DNA of 64,000 bases, taken from Sphingomonas sp. Leaf32. GTDB taxonomy: Bacteria > Pseudomonadota > Alphaproteobacteria > Sphingomonadales > Sphingomonadaceae. A program made the translations under genes and the position numbers. The notes under the pieces are model-generated. The model saw only the letters and a list, made by a program, of their open reading frames with translations, ran no database searches and was not told where the DNA came from. Location: the NCBI RefSeq assembly GCF_001421765.1, contig NZ_LMLA01000001.1, positions 729,199 through 793,198 of the forward strand, in the 5' to 3' direction. Within the stretch, counting starts at the first letter, position 1. The number at the start of each line of letters is the position of its first letter. Of this stretch, positions 54,504 through 64,000 are shown in pieces.

Positions 54504-54670
54504 GGGCGCTCGGCAGCTTGTTGCTGGCGGTCCTCGTCGGGTTCGTCGTGATGGTCATCGCGCTGAAGCTCTTCATCGGCGCGTTGAAGGTCGTCGGCGT
54601 GCTGATCGCGGTCGCGGCGATGGTCGCGGTGTATTTCATCGCCGAAAAGGCGATCGGGAAGGGACGATAA
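54500..54670 (+). CDS. Two-helix small membrane protein between nuoE and nuoF
   Basis: A 56-residue protein, nearly all hydrophobic, with two helices ([20 protein letters not shown] and [18 protein letters not shown]) and a basic end KAIGKGR. The GTG at 54500 is preferred because it sits in the GTGA overlap with nuoE; an ATG at 54485 is also in frame. Only two bases separate it from the nuoF start. It is not a known complex I subunit, but the tight coupling suggests co-production with it. It could be an accessory or supernumerary membrane subunit. Confidence 0.7.
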   Translation: MRALGSLLLAVLVGFVVMVIALKLFIGALKVVGVLIAVAAMVAVYFIAEKAIGKGR

Positions 54671-54672
54671 GG

Positions 54673-55977
54673 ATGCTGGCCGACAAGGATCGCATCTTCA
54701 CCAACGTGTACGGGTTCCAGCCGTGGAACCTCGATGCAGCCGTGATGCGCGGCGACTGGGACAATACCAAGGCGCTGTTGCAACTGGGTCCCGACACGAT
54801 CATCGACCGGATCAAGGCGTCGGGTCTGCGCGGGCGCGGCGGGGCAGGCTTCCCGACCGGCACCAAATGGTCGTTCATGCCGAAGGCGCCGAAGCCCGAC
54901 CGGCCGAACTTCCTGGTCATCAACGCCGACGAATCCGAACCGGGTTCGTGCAAGGACCGTGAGATCATCCGCCACGATCCGCACAAGCTGATCGAAGGCG
55001 CACTGGTCGCCGGTTTCGCGATGCGCGCGCGCGCGGCGTATATCTACATCCGTGGCGAATATATCCGCGAGGCCGAGACCCTGTTCGCGGCGATCGCCGA
55101 AGCCTATGCCAAGGGGCTGCTGGGCAAGAATGCCTGCGGATCGGGCTATGACTTCGACGTGTTCGCGCATCGTGGTGCCGGTGCCTATATCTGCGGCGAA
55201 GAAACCGCGATGCTCGAAAGTCTCGAGGGCAAGAAGGGACAGCCGCGCCTCAAGCCGCCGTTCCCGGCGGGTGCGGGCCTCTATGGTTGCCCGACGACCG
55301 TCAACAATGTCGAATCGATCGCGGTCGTGCCGACGATCCTGCGTCGCAGCCCGGAATGGTTCGCGAGCTTCGGCAACGAGAACAACAAGGGCACCAAGCT
55401 CTTCCAGATCAGCGGGCACGTGAACCGGCCCTGCGTGGTCGAGGAAGCGATGAGCATTCCGTTCCGCGAGCTGATCGAAAAGCATTGCGGCGGCATCCGC
55501 GGTGGCTGGGACAATCTGCTGTGCGTCATCCCCGGCGGATCGTCGGTGCCACTGGTCAAGGCCGAGCACATCATCGATGCGCCGATGGATTTCGACGGAC
55601 TGAAAGCGGTCGGATCGGGCCTTGGCACCGCCGCAGTCATCGTGATGGACAAGTCGACCGACGTCGTCCGCGCGATCAGTCGCCTGTCGTACTTCTACAA
55701 GCATGAGAGCTGCGGTCAGTGCACGCCGTGCCGTGAAGGTACGGGCTGGATGTGGCGCGTGATGGAGCGGCTGCGCACCGGTGATGCCGATCTGTCGGAA
55801 ATCGACACGCTGCATCAGGTGACCAAGCAGGTCGAAGGCCATACCATCTGCGCGCTGGGCGATGCGGCGGCGTGGCCGATCCAGGGCCTCATCAAGAACT
55901 TCCGCCCCGAACTCGAGCGGCGGATCAACGAAAAGCGTGGCGGCGGCGCGTCGCCCATGATGGAAGCGGCCGAATAA
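54673..55977 (+). CDS. nuoF: NADH-quinone oxidoreductase subunit F
   Basis: A 434-residue 51-kDa subunit, the NADH entry site with FMN and cluster N3. The FMN/NADH motifs are [16 protein letters not shown] and [19 protein letters not shown]; the [4Fe-4S] ligands are in [15 protein letters not shown] plus the downstream Cys in HTICALGDA. The start follows AAGG at 54673. The stop overlaps nuoG (TAATG). Confidence 0.97.
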   Translation: MLADKDRIFTNVYGFQPWNLDAAVMRGDWDNTKALLQLGPDTIIDRIKASGLRGRGGAGFPTGTKWSFMPKAPKPDRPNFLVINADESEPGSCKDREIIRHDPHKLIEGALVAGFAMRARAAYIYIRGEYIREAETLFAAIAEAYAKGLLGKNACGSGYDFDVFAHRGAGAYICGEETAMLESLEGKKGQPRLKPPFPAGAGLYGCPTTVNNVESIAVVPTILRRSPEWFASFGNENNKGTKLFQISGHVNRPCVVEEAMSIPFRELIEKHCGGIRGGWDNLLCVIPGGSSVPLVKAEHIIDAPMDFDGLKAVGSGLGTAAVIVMDKSTDVVRAISRLSYFYKHESCGQCTPCREGTGWMWRVMERLRTGDADLSEIDTLHQVTKQVEGHTICALGDAAAWPIQGLIKNFRPELERRINEKRGGGASPMMEAAE

Positions 55978-57992
55978 TGCCCAAGGTCAAAGTCGATGGG
56001 ATCGAGGTCGAGGTGCCGCAGGGTGCCACCGTCCTCCAGGCGTGCGAAGCGGCGGGCAAGGAAATTCCGCGCTTCTGCTATCATGAGCGGCTGTCGATCG
56101 CCGGCAATTGCCGGATGTGTCTGGTCGAGGTGAAGCCGGGACCGCCCAAGCCACAGGCATCGTGCGCGCTGCCCGCCGCCGACAATCAGGAAATCCGCAC
56201 CGACAGCGCGATGGTGAAGGCCGCGCGCGAAGGCGTGATGGAATTCCTGCTCATCAACCATCCGCTCGATTGCCCGATCTGCGATCAGGGTGGCGAGTGC
56301 GACCTGCAGGACCAGTCGGTCGCCTATGGTCGTGGCCAGTCGCGCTATGACGAGAACAAGCGCGCGGTCACCGAGAAATATATGGGTCCGATCGTCAAGA
56401 CGGTCATGACCCGCTGCATCCAGTGCACGCGCTGCATCCGTTTCGCGGAGGAAGTCGCGGGCGTGGAGGAAATCGGCGCGATCTATCGCGGCGAGAACAT
56501 GCAGATCACGTCCTATCTTGAACAGGCGGTGACCAGCGAGCTGTCGGGCAATGTCGTCGACCTGTGCCCGGTCGGTGCGCTGACGTCCAAGCCCTATGCG
56601 TTCGAGGCGCGTCCATGGGAGCTGAAGAAGACGCTCGCCATCGACGTGATGGACGCTGTCGGCACCAACATCCGCCTCGACAGCCGGGGTCGGCAGGTGC
56701 TGCGTTGCGTGCCGCGCATCAACGAGGACGTGAACGAGGAGTGGGCGCACGACAAGACGCGCCACGCCGTTGACGGTCTGGTCCGTCGTCGCCTCGACAA
56801 GCCGTTCGTCCGCAAGGACGGCAAGCTGGTCGCGGCGGAGTGGGACGAGGCGTTCGCGGCGATCGCCGCCGTCAATGCCGGTTCGTCGGTCGCCGCGATC
56901 GCCGGCGATCTGCTCGATTGCGAGACGATGTTCGCGGCCAGGGCGCTGGTGAACGCGCTCGGCTCGACGCTGCTCGAAGGGCGGCAGACGGGTATGGCCT
57001 ATGACGTCACCAATCTCGGCGCTGTCGCGTTCAACACGACGATCGCGGGGATCGAGGACGCCGATGCGATCCTGCTGGTCGGCAGCGACCTGCGTCATGA
57101 AGCGCCGCTCATCAATACCCGCGTGCGCAAGGCGATCAAGAAGGGTGCGCGCGTCTTCGCCATCGGGCCGGAAACCGACCTGACCTACAAGGTCGAATGG
57201 CTGGGCGACGACCTGAACCTGCTGAACGGCCTGTCGGATCGTGCGGCCGAAGCGCTCGATGCGGCGAAGCGTCCGGCGGTGATCGTCGGACCGGGCGCGT
57301 TGAAGGCGGGCCATGGCGCCGCGCTGAAGCTGGCGCGCGACGGCAATCTGGTCCGTACGCTGGAAGACGGTTCGAGCTGGAACGGCTTCAACGTGGTCCA
57401 CACCGCCGCCGCCCGGATGGGCGCGCTGATGTTGGGCTATGCGCAGGCGGGCGGCATCGCCGACATCGTTGCGGCGAACCCGAAGCTGGTTTTCTTCGTC
57501 GGCGCGGACGAGGTCGATTTCGGCCAGTTTGCGAGTGCGACCAAGGTCTATGTCGGTCATCATGGTGACAAGGGCGCCGCGGCGGCGGACATCGTATTGC
57601 CGGGTGCCAGCTATGCCGAAAAGGCCGGCACCTATGTTAACCTCGAAGGGCGCGTGCAGCGCGGCGATCGCGCGGTATTCCCACCGGGCGACGCGCGTGA
57701 GGATTGGACGATCTTCCGTGCGCTGGGCGAAGTGCTGGGCGTGACGCTGCCGTTCGACAACTTTACCGGCGTGCGCCGTGCGATGACGGCGGCGGTGCCG
57801 GCGCTGGGTGAAGAAGGTCTGGTACGTTACGACTGGAACCCACCGGCACTCGACGCTAAGGGCGAGGGCAAGGTGACCTATCCGGTCGCCGACTTCTACC
57901 TGACCAACGCGATCTGCCGGGCCAGCCCGACGATGCAGCGTTGTTCGGCCGAACTTGTCCATGGCCAGGATTTCGCGGAGGCCGCCGAGTGA
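55977..57992 (+). CDS. nuoG: NADH-quinone oxidoreductase subunit G
   Basis: A 671-residue 75-kDa subunit. The N-terminal ferredoxin domain holds the [2Fe-2S] site ([19 protein letters not shown]), followed by the His/Cys [4Fe-4S] site ([18 protein letters not shown]) and the site [15 protein letters not shown] molybdopterin-oxidoreductase-like domain without cofactor forms the rest. The ATG at 55977 is the family start; upstream frame is shadow. Its stop overlaps nuoH (GTGA). Confidence 0.97.
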   Translation: MPKVKVDGIEVEVPQGATVLQACEAAGKEIPRFCYHERLSIAGNCRMCLVEVKPGPPKPQASCALPAADNQEIRTDSAMVKAAREGVMEFLLINHPLDCPICDQGGECDLQDQSVAYGRGQSRYDENKRAVTEKYMGPIVKTVMTRCIQCTRCIRFAEEVAGVEEIGAIYRGENMQITSYLEQAVTSELSGNVVDLCPVGALTSKPYAFEARPWELKKTLAIDVMDAVGTNIRLDSRGRQVLRCVPRINEDVNEEWAHDKTRHAVDGLVRRRLDKPFVRKDGKLVAAEWDEAFAAIAAVNAGSSVAAIAGDLLDCETMFAARALVNALGSTLLEGRQTGMAYDVTNLGAVAFNTTIAGIEDADAILLVGSDLRHEAPLINTRVRKAIKKGARVFAIGPETDLTYKVEWLGDDLNLLNGLSDRAAEALDAAKRPAVIVGPGALKAGHGAALKLARDGNLVRTLEDGSSWNGFNVVHTAAARMGALMLGYAQAGGIADIVAANPKLVFFVGADEVDFGQFASATKVYVGHHGDKGAAAADIVLPGASYAEKAGTYVNLEGRVQRGDRAVFPPGDAREDWTIFRALGEVLGVTLPFDNFTGVRRAMTAAVPALGEEGLVRYDWNPPALDAKGEGKVTYPVADFYLTNAICRASPTMQRCSAELVHGQDFAEAAE

Positions 57993-59044
57993 CCTCGTTC
58001 TTCGAAACTACCGTCGGTCTGCCCTATGGCTGGGCGTGGACCGTCGCGACGCTGATTGGCATCCTGGTCATTGCGCTCCCGCTGATGCTGGCGGTCGCCA
58101 TGATTATCTATGCCGATCGCAAGATCTGGGCGGCGATGGCGCTGCGCCGGGGACCGAACGTCGTCGGCCCGCTGGGCCTGCTGCAATCGTTCGCCGATGG
58201 TCTGAAGGTGTTCCTGCAGGAAACGATCGTGCCGTCGTCGGCCAATCGCGGCCTGTTCCTGCTCGCGCCGATCATCACCTTCACCGTGGCGCTGATCGTC
58301 TGGGCGGTCATTCCGTTCGATGTCGGTGTCGTGGTCGCGGACATCAATGTCGGCCTGCTTTACATCCTCGCGGCGTCGTCGCTGGGCGTGTATGGCGTCA
58401 TCATCTCGGGTTGGGCGTCCAACTCGAAATATCCCTTCTATTCGGCGCTGCGTGCGGCCGCGCAGATGGTGTCCTACGAAGTCGCGATTGGCTTTGTCCT
58501 GATCTCCGTCGTATTGTGGGCGGGGTCGTTCAACCTGACGACGATCGTGCTGGAACAGCGCGCGCATATCTTCGGGTTTATTAACGGCTTCGGCTTCAAT
58601 CCGCTGCTGTTCCCGATGGCGGTGGTCTTCCTGATTTCGTCGCTGGCCGAAACCGCGCGTGCGCCGTTCGATCTGACCGAGGCGGAATCGGAACTGGTCG
58701 CCGGCTATCAGACCGAATATTCGTCGATGGCGTTTGCGCTGTTCTGGCTGGGTGAATATGCCAACGTCATTCTGATGTGCGCGCTCAATGCGCTGCTGTT
58801 CTGGGGTGGGTGGCTGCCGCCGGTCGACTGGGCACCGCTGTATTTCGTGCCGGGGATCATCTGGTTCCTCGCCAAGACCTTCTTCTTCTTCTTCGTGTTC
58901 AGCTGGATCAAGGCGACGGTGCCCCGGTACCGCTACGACCAGCTGATGCGGCTGGGCTGGAAGATTTTCCTCCCGCTGTCGCTGATCTTCGTCTTCCTCA
59001 TCTCCGGTTATCTGATGATCGACCGCGTAGGATTGCCGTCATGA
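57989..59044 (+). CDS. nuoH: NADH-quinone oxidoreductase subunit H
   Basis: A 351-residue membrane subunit with about eight helices that forms the quinone entrance. Conserved are [34 protein letters not shown], and the loop [21 protein letters not shown]. The GTG at 57989 overlaps the nuoG stop; the ORF before it is not protein-like. Its stop overlaps the nuoI ATG. Confidence 0.97.
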   Translation: MTSFFETTVGLPYGWAWTVATLIGILVIALPLMLAVAMIIYADRKIWAAMALRRGPNVVGPLGLLQSFADGLKVFLQETIVPSSANRGLFLLAPIITFTVALIVWAVIPFDVGVVVADINVGLLYILAASSLGVYGVIISGWASNSKYPFYSALRAAAQMVSYEVAIGFVLISVVLWAGSFNLTTIVLEQRAHIFGFINGFGFNPLLFPMAVVFLISSLAETARAPFDLTEAESELVAGYQTEYSSMAFALFWLGEYANVILMCALNALLFWGGWLPPVDWAPLYFVPGIIWFLAKTFFFFFVFSWIKATVPRYRYDQLMRLGWKIFLPLSLIFVFLISGYLMIDRVGLPS

Positions 59045-59526
59045 GTATCGCCCAGACCATCCGATCGTTCACCCTGTGGGAGTTCGTGAAGGCCCATGCG
59101 CTGACGCTGCGGTACTTCTTCAAGGCCAAGGCGACGATCAACTACCCGTATGAAAAGAACCCGCTGAGCCCGCGTTTCCGCGGCGAACATGCGCTGCGTC
59201 GCTATCCCAATGGGGAAGAACGCTGCATCGCGTGCAAGCTGTGCGAGGCGGTGTGCCCGGCGCTGGCGATCACGATCGAGGCCGAACCGCGCGAGGACGG
59301 CAGCCGCCGCACCACGCGTTACGACATCGACATGACCAAGTGCATCTATTGCGGCCTGTGCCAGGAAGCGTGCCCGGTCGATGCGATCGTCGAAGGGCCG
59401 AATTTCGAATTCGCCACCGAAACGCGCGAAGAGCTGATCTATCACAAGGACAAGCTGCTCGCGAATGGCGACCGCTGGGAACGCGCCATCGCCGCGAACC
59501 TTGCGAGCGACGCGCCCTACCGGTAA
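59041..59526 (+). CDS. nuoI: NADH-quinone oxidoreductase subunit I
   Basis: A 161-residue ferredoxin-like subunit with two [4Fe-4S] clusters (N6a/N6b). The ligands lie in [12 protein letters not shown] and [12 protein letters not shown], each with the fourth Cys serving the other cluster. Flanks such as [20 protein letters not shown] are typical. The ATG lies in the nuoH stop (ATGA). Its stop overlaps a small ORF rather than nuoJ. Confidence 0.97.
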   Translation: MSIAQTIRSFTLWEFVKAHALTLRYFFKAKATINYPYEKNPLSPRFRGEHALRRYPNGEERCIACKLCEAVCPALAITIEAEPREDGSRRTTRYDIDMTKCIYCGLCQEACPVDAIVEGPNFEFATETREELIYHKDKLLANGDRWERAIAANLASDAPYR

Positions 59527-59642
59527 TGGCGCGCATGTTCCGTACCGGCGGGGGGCTGTCGCTCCGCTTCGCCGGCAATTCGATTAGCGTTTCGTCCCGC
59601 ACATCCGCGCGGGGCGGGCAGGGGGAAGAGCAGCGCTCGTGA
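59526..59642 (+). CDS. Possible 38-residue ORF between nuoI and nuoJ
   Basis: An ATG in the TAATG overlap with the nuoI stop opens a 38-codon frame whose stop overlaps the nuoJ GTG (GTGA). The product would be Ser/Arg/Gly-rich and soluble, without any known motif. The exact fit between both neighbours argues that ribosomes read it, as every other junction of this operon is built the same way. Composition gives no support, and it may serve only to carry ribosomes across the 112-bp gap. Confidence 0.4.
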   Translation: MARMFRTGGGLSLRFAGNSISVSSRTSARGGQGEEQRS

Positions 59643-60250
59643 TCCAGACACTCGCCTTCTATCTGTTCGCCACGATCGTGGTGGCATCGGCCGCGCTGAC
59701 GATCACGTCGCGCAATCCGGTCCATTCGGTGCTGTGGTTGATCCTCGCCTTCTTCAATGCCGCCGGCCTGATGGTCCTGTGCGGCGCCGAATTCATCGCG
59801 ATGCTGCTGGTCATCGTCTATGTCGGCGCGGTCGCGGTGCTGTTCCTGTTCGTGGTCATGATGCTCGACATCGACTTCACCGAACTGCGCGCCGGGTTCG
59901 TTCGCTATCTGCCCGCCGGCCTGGCGCTCGCGATCCTGCTCGCGGTCGAGCTGGTCGTCGGGGCCTATGCCTGGACGGCGGCGCGGATCGACCTTGCCAA
60001 GCGCATCGCACCTACCGATGCCGCGGTGCCGAATATCGAGGCGATCGGGCGGCTGCTCTACACGCGGTACCTCTACGTTTTCGAAGGTGTCGGTCTGGTG
60101 CTGCTGGTCGCGATGATCGGTGCGATCGTGCTGACGCAGCGCAAGCGGGCGGATGCGAAGGCGCAGAACATTAACCGCCAGATCAATCGTCGCGCGAAGG
60201 ATGCGATCCGTAACGTCAATCAGCCCATCGGGCAGGGGGTCGAGCTGTGA
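59639..60250 (+). CDS. nuoJ: NADH-quinone oxidoreductase subunit J
   Basis: A 203-residue membrane subunit with five helices. The conserved segments are [20 protein letters not shown] and [27 protein letters not shown], including the helix-3 pi-bulge region that takes part in proton coupling. The C-terminal tail is Lys/Arg/Asn-rich. The start is the GTG at 59639. The stop overlaps nuoK (GTGA). Confidence 0.95.
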   Translation: MIQTLAFYLFATIVVASAALTITSRNPVHSVLWLILAFFNAAGLMVLCGAEFIAMLLVIVYVGAVAVLFLFVVMMLDIDFTELRAGFVRYLPAGLALAILLAVELVVGAYAWTAARIDLAKRIAPTDAAVPNIEAIGRLLYTRYLYVFEGVGLVLLVAMIGAIVLTQRKRADAKAQNINRQINRRAKDAIRNVNQPIGQGVEL

Positions 60251-60552
60251 TCGGTCTTACCCATTATCTGGTCGTCGCGGCGATCCTGTTCACGCTCGGC
60301 GTGCTCGGCATCTTTCTCAACCGGAAGAACCTGATCGTCATCCTGATGTCGATCGAGCTGATCCTGCTGGCGGTGAACATCAATTTCGTCGCCTTCTCGG
60401 CGCAGCTCGGCGACCTGGTCGGTCAGATTTTCGCGATGTTCGTACTGGCGGTTGCCGCCGGTGAGAGCGCGATCGGGCTGGCCATCATGGTCATCTATTT
60501 CCGTGGTCGCGGTTCCATCGCGGTCGACGACGTCAACCGGATGAAGGGGTGA
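60247..60552 (+). CDS. nuoK: NADH-quinone oxidoreductase subunit K
   Basis: A three-helix subunit of 101 residues, the normal length. The membrane glutamates needed for proton transfer lie in [18 protein letters not shown] and [14 protein letters not shown]. The start GTG overlaps the nuoJ stop. It is followed by a 34-bp gap before nuoL, one of the few gaps in the operon. Confidence 0.96.
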   Translation: MIGLTHYLVVAAILFTLGVLGIFLNRKNLIVILMSIELILLAVNINFVAFSAQLGDLVGQIFAMFVLAVAAGESAIGLAIMVIYFRGRGSIAVDDVNRMKG

Positions 60553-60586
60553 TGCCGGTGGCTTTTCGGGTTTCGGGGGTGCTTTC

Positions 60587-62674
60587 GTGAGCGCCATCCA
60601 CATCGTCGTGTTCCTGCCGCTGCTGGCGTCGATCGTCGCGGGGCTGTCGAACCGCGCGTTCGGCATTGCGGTGCCGAAAATCATCACGACCGTCGGCCTG
60701 CTCGTCGCAGCGGCGCTGTCTTGGTCGATTTTCGTGCCGTTCCTGACCGGTGCGGCGCAGGCGAATGTCTTGCCCGTGTCAACCTGGATACTATCCGGTG
60801 GCATGGACATTGCCTGGGAATTGCGGGTCGATGCGCTGACCGCCGTCATGCTGGTCGTCATCACCAGCGTGTCGGCGCTCGTCCACCTCTATAGCTGGGG
60901 CTATATGAGCGAGGATCCCGATCAGCCGCGCTTCTTCAGCTATCTGTCGCTGTTCACCTTCGCGATGCTGATGCTGGTGACGGCGAACAATCTGGTGCAG
61001 ATGTTCTTCGGTTGGGAAGGCGTCGGTCTCGCGTCGTACCTGCTGATCGGTTTCTGGTTCAGGAAGCCATCGGCCAACGCCGCCGCGATCAAGGCGTTCG
61101 TCGTCAATCGCGTCGGTGACCTCGGCTTCATGCTCGGCATCTTCGGCACCTATCTGGTGTTCGGCACGATCTCGATCCCGGCGATCCTCGAAGCCGCACC
61201 ATCGATGGCTGGTTCGACCATCGGGTTCCTGTGGTTCCGTGCCGACACGATGACCGTGCTCTGCCTGCTGCTGTTCGTCGGCGCGATGGGGAAGTCGGCG
61301 CAGCTCGGCCTCCACACCTGGTTGCCGGACGCGATGGAAGGTCCGACCCCGGTGTCGGCGCTGATCCATGCCGCAACCATGGTGACCGCGGGCGTGTTCA
61401 TGGTGTGCCGCCTGTCGCCGATGTTCGAAACTTCGCCGACCGCATTGGCGGTGGTGACGGCGGTCGGTGCCGCGACCTGTCTGTTTGCGGCGACGATCGG
61501 GCTGGTGCAGACCGACATCAAGCGTGTGATCGCCTATTCGACCTGTTCGCAGCTCGGCTACATGTTCTTCGCGGCGGGTGTCGGCGCCTATGGCGCGGCG
61601 ATGTTCCACCTGTTCACCCACGCCTTCTTCAAGGCGCTGCTGTTCCTGGGCGCCGGCTCGGTCATCCATGCGATGCACCATGAGCAGGACATGCGTTATT
61701 ACGGCGGCCTGCGGAAACATATCCCGCTGACCTTCTGGGCAATGATGGCTGGTACGCTCGCCATTACCGGTGTCGGTATCTACGAAGTGGGCGGGTTCGC
61801 CGGCTACCACTCGAAGGATGCGATCCTTGAGGCGGCCTGGGCGGCGGGTCCGCGTGGCTATGGCGCCTTCTACGTCGGTACCTTCGCAGCCTTGCTAACC
61901 AGCTTCTACTCGTGGCGGTTGATGTTCCTGACCTTCTTCGGCACGCCGCGCTGGGCCGGATCGGAGCATATCCAGCACGCGGTGCATGATGCCCATGGAC
62001 ATCATGGTCACGACGATCATGCGCATCACGACGCGCATCCGGCGGCAGAAGATGCCGGCCATGCGCCGTCGACGCACGATGCGCACGCCAGCGACGTGAC
62101 CGAGGGGACGGCGGGCTATCATCCGCACGAAAGCCCGATCGTGATGCTGATCCCGCTGATCGTGCTGACGGTCGGCGCGGTCGCGGCCGGCTATGTCTTC
62201 AACCACTGGTTCATCGGCGGCGATGCGGGCGAAGCGTTCTGGAAGGGCAGCCTGTTCTACAACGAGCATCTGATGCACACGATGCACGACGTGCCGTTGC
62301 TGGTGAAGCTGGCCGCGACGATCGTGATGCTGATCGGGCTGGTGAGCGCACTCTACGTCTATATCCTGCGGCCGGGGACGGCGGCAGCGATTGCGGACAC
62401 GTTCCGCGTGCTGCACCGCTTCCTGCTCAACAAATGGTATTTTGACGAGTTGTATCACCTGTTGTTCGTCCGCCCGGCCTTCGCGCTCGGCCGTTTCTTC
62501 TGGAAGCGTGGCGACGAACAGACGATCAACCGCTTCGGTCCGGACGGATCAGCGGCGCTGGTCGGCCTGTCGAGCCGCCTCGCGGTACGGATGCAGACCG
62601 GCTATCTCTACACCTATGCTTTCGTCATGCTGATCGGCCTGACGGCGGCGGTTACCTGGGCGATCGCGTCGTGA
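60587..62674 (+). CDS. nuoL: NADH-quinone oxidoreductase subunit L with His-rich insertion
   Basis: A 695-residue proton-pumping antiporter-like subunit with about 15 helices and the lateral helix HL. Typical segments are FFGWEGVGLASYLLIGFW with the key Glu, HTWLPDAMEGPTPVSALIHA and FKALLFLGAGSVIHAMH. From about residue 464 a loop contains 10 His in 21 residues (starting HAVHDAHGHHGHDDHAHHDA) and several more after it. This is unusual for NuoL and may bind metal. The start is GTG at 60587. Confidence 0.95.
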   Translation: MSAIHIVVFLPLLASIVAGLSNRAFGIAVPKIITTVGLLVAAALSWSIFVPFLTGAAQANVLPVSTWILSGGMDIAWELRVDALTAVMLVVITSVSALVHLYSWGYMSEDPDQPRFFSYLSLFTFAMLMLVTANNLVQMFFGWEGVGLASYLLIGFWFRKPSANAAAIKAFVVNRVGDLGFMLGIFGTYLVFGTISIPAILEAAPSMAGSTIGFLWFRADTMTVLCLLLFVGAMGKSAQLGLHTWLPDAMEGPTPVSALIHAATMVTAGVFMVCRLSPMFETSPTALAVVTAVGAATCLFAATIGLVQTDIKRVIAYSTCSQLGYMFFAAGVGAYGAAMFHLFTHAFFKALLFLGAGSVIHAMHHEQDMRYYGGLRKHIPLTFWAMMAGTLAITGVGIYEVGGFAGYHSKDAILEAAWAAGPRGYGAFYVGTFAALLTSFYSWRLMFLTFFGTPRWAGSEHIQHAVHDAHGHHGHDDHAHHDAHPAAEDAGHAPSTHDAHASDVTEGTAGYHPHESPIVMLIPLIVLTVGAVAAGYVFNHWFIGGDAGEAFWKGSLFYNEHLMHTMHDVPLLVKLAATIVMLIGLVSALYVYILRPGTAAAIADTFRVLHRFLLNKWYFDELYHLLFVRPAFALGRFFWKRGDEQTINRFGPDGSAALVGLSSRLAVRMQTGYLYTYAFVMLIGLTAAVTWAIAS

Positions 62675-62711
62675 TGCGCGGTTTCAAGCAATTGGTTCGG
62701 GGGAATAACTC

Positions 62712-64000
62712 GTGAACGGCTTCCCGATCCTGTCGGTGATGCTGCTGGTACCGGCGGTCGCGGCGATGCTGTGCCTGTTCGTATCGGCGAATGGAGCGCG
62801 TTTGACGGCGCTGATCGCCACGCTGGTCAATCTTGCGCTGGGCGTGCTGCTCTGGGCGAACTACGACATCGGCGGTGCGCAGTGGCAGTTCGTCGAAGCT
62901 CCGGCATTGGGCAACTTCGGCGTGTTCCGCTACGCGCTGGGCATCGATGGCTTTGCGCTGATGCTCATCATGCTCAGCGTCTTCCTGATGCCGATCTGCA
63001 TTGGCGCATCGTGGAAGTCGGTCACCAACCGCGTGCCCGAATATATGGCGTTGTTCCTGACTGTCGAAGTGCTGATGATCGGCACCTTCGCGGCGCAGGA
63101 CCTGCTGCTGTTCTACGTCTTTTTCGAAGCCGGTTTGATCCCGATGTACCTCATCATCGGCATCTGGGGCGGGGCGAACCGCATCTACGCATCGTACAAG
63201 TTCTTCCTGTACACGTTGCTCGGCTCGCTGCTCATGCTGATCGCGATGATCTACATGATCCAGACGGCAGGCACGTCGGATATCCCGACGCTGATGGCGT
63301 ACGACTTCCCGGCGCATGTGCAGACCTGGTTGTGGCTGGCGTTCTTCGCCTCCTTCGCGGTCAAGATGCCGATGTGGCCGGTCCACACGTGGTTGCCGGA
63401 CGCGCACGTGCAGGCGCCGACCGCCGGGTCGGTCATTCTGGCGGGCGTATTGCTGAAACTCGGCGGCTACGGCTTCCTGCGCTTCTCGATCCCGATGTTC
63501 CCCGAAGCGTCGGGCCAGCTGACCTGGCTGATCCTGACGCTGTCGGCGGTGGCGGTCGTCTACACCTCGCTCGTCGCGCTGGTGCAGTCGGACATGAAGA
63601 AGCTGATCGCCTATTCGTCGGTCGCGCACATGGCGATCGTGACGATCGGGCTGTTCGCCTTCAACCAGCAGGGCATCGAAGGCGCGATGATCGTGATGCT
63701 CAGCCACGGGCTAGTGTCGGGTGCGCTCTTCCTGTGCGTCGGCATCATCTACGACCGGCTGCACACCCGCGAGATCGCGCGCTACGGCGGCCTCGCCATC
63801 AACATGCCGCGCTACGCCGTGTTCTTCCTGCTGTTCACCATGGCGTCGATCGGTCTGCCGGGGACCTCGGGTTTCGTCGGCGAATTCCTGAGCCTTGCCG
63901 GCACCTATCGCGTGTCGACCTGGGCGGCGTTGATCTGCACCACGGGCATCATCCTCGGCGCGGCCTATTCGCTGTACCTCTATCGTCGCATCGCGCTGGG
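62712..64000 (+). CDS. nuoM: NADH-quinone oxidoreductase subunit M (3' truncated by window)
   Basis: The frame from the GTG at 62712 ([14 protein letters not shown]) is open to the window end, 429 codons. It is an antiporter-like subunit: the key Glu lies in [17 protein letters not shown], the Lys in [22 protein letters not shown] and the other motifs in [27 protein letters not shown] precedes the start. The missing part is the last ~70-80 residues; nuoN presumably follows outside. Confidence 0.95.
   Translation, partial: MNGFPILSVMLLVPAVAAMLCLFVSANGARLTALIATLVNLALGVLLWANYDIGGAQWQFVEAPALGNFGVFRYALGIDGFALMLIMLSVFLMPICIGASWKSVTNRVPEYMALFLTVEVLMIGTFAAQDLLLFYVFFEAGLIPMYLIIGIWGGANRIYASYKFFLYTLLGSLLMLIAMIYMIQTAGTSDIPTLMAYDFPAHVQTWLWLAFFASFAVKMPMWPVHTWLPDAHVQAPTAGSVILAGVLLKLGGYGFLRFSIPMFPEASGQLTWLILTLSAVAVVYTSLVALVQSDMKKLIAYSSVAHMAIVTIGLFAFNQQGIEGAMIVMLSHGLVSGALFLCVGIIYDRLHTREIARYGGLAINMPRYAVFFLLFTMASIGLPGTSGFVGEFLSLAGTYRVSTWAALICTTGIILGAAYSLYLYRRIAL

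Noticed and set aside
55815..57962. A 715-codon open frame on the minus strand across nuoF/nuoG
   Set aside because: It is the antisense shadow of nuoG, which has all cofactor motifs. Long antisense frames are expected at this GC content, and the product shows no family.

Overview
The window looks like a chromosomal segment of a high-GC alphaproteobacterium of the Sphingomonas type. The grounds are the gene families and their order (zapA, 6S RNA, fau; a complex I operon with small extra genes), sphingomonad-type palindromic intergenic repeats, a TonB-dependent receptor beside a DUF4198 protein, and frequent GTG/TTG starts in tightly overlapping operons. No integrase, transposase, CRISPR array or phage gene was seen.

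Region 1 (1-11.6 kb). A plus-strand operon holds the end of methylmalonyl-CoA mutase, biotin synthase, a small LprI-like protein, and the biotin-carrying alpha subunit of propionyl-CoA carboxylase. These join the propionyl-CoA to succinyl-CoA route with the last step of making its cofactor. A GH13 alpha-glucosidase and a GT4 glycosyltransferase follow. The remaining biotin ring genes (bioF-bioD-bioA) run on the minus strand with overlapping codons. An AI-2E family membrane protein closes the block. The carboxylase gene carries an in-frame double-hairpin repeat.

Region 2 (11.6-37.6 kb). Two identical 97-bp segments, each containing a tRNA-Asp(GTC), bracket about 25.9 kb that look accessory and specialised for a nitrogen-containing organic substrate. 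It encodes a TonB receptor and an OprB-type porin (outer membrane), a complete Dpp-type ABC importer, two FAD-dependent amine/amino-acid oxidases, a class III aminotransferase, two aldehyde dehydrogenases (one GabD-like), a tartrate/D-malate-type dehydrogenase, a 2-hydroxyacid dehydrogenase, an M20 amidohydrolase, a HAD hydrolase, a bicupin, a double-GNAT protein and an Lrp/AsnC regulator. Eight copies of a 15-bp palindrome (consensus CGGCATATYMTGCCG) lie in the gaps in front of almost every transcription unit. They resemble Lrp-family sites, so the region reads as one local regulon. This is the most interesting part of the window.

Region 3 (37.6-50.3 kb). Housekeeping genes: DUF2842 protein, fau, a 6S RNA, zapA and a small coiled-coil protein on the minus strand. 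On the plus strand are transketolase, GAPDH, a MOSC protein, phosphoglycerate kinase, a CopG/PemK-type toxin-antitoxin pair inserted in the sugar-phosphate cluster, class I aldolase, a ThiE-like protein, two cell-wall enzymes (L,D-transpeptidase, M23 peptidase), EF-P and an inositol-monophosphatase family enzyme. A YbjN-type protein lies on the minus strand.

Region 4 (50.4-64 kb). The complex I operon nuoABCDEFGHIJKLM, cut by the window end inside nuoM. Nearly every junction is an overlapping stop/start. Three non-subunit reading frames are embedded: an NTF2-like protein between nuoD and nuoE, a 56-residue two-helix membrane protein between nuoE and nuoF, and a possible 38-residue ORF between nuoI and nuoJ. 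NuoL carries an unusual histidine-rich insertion.
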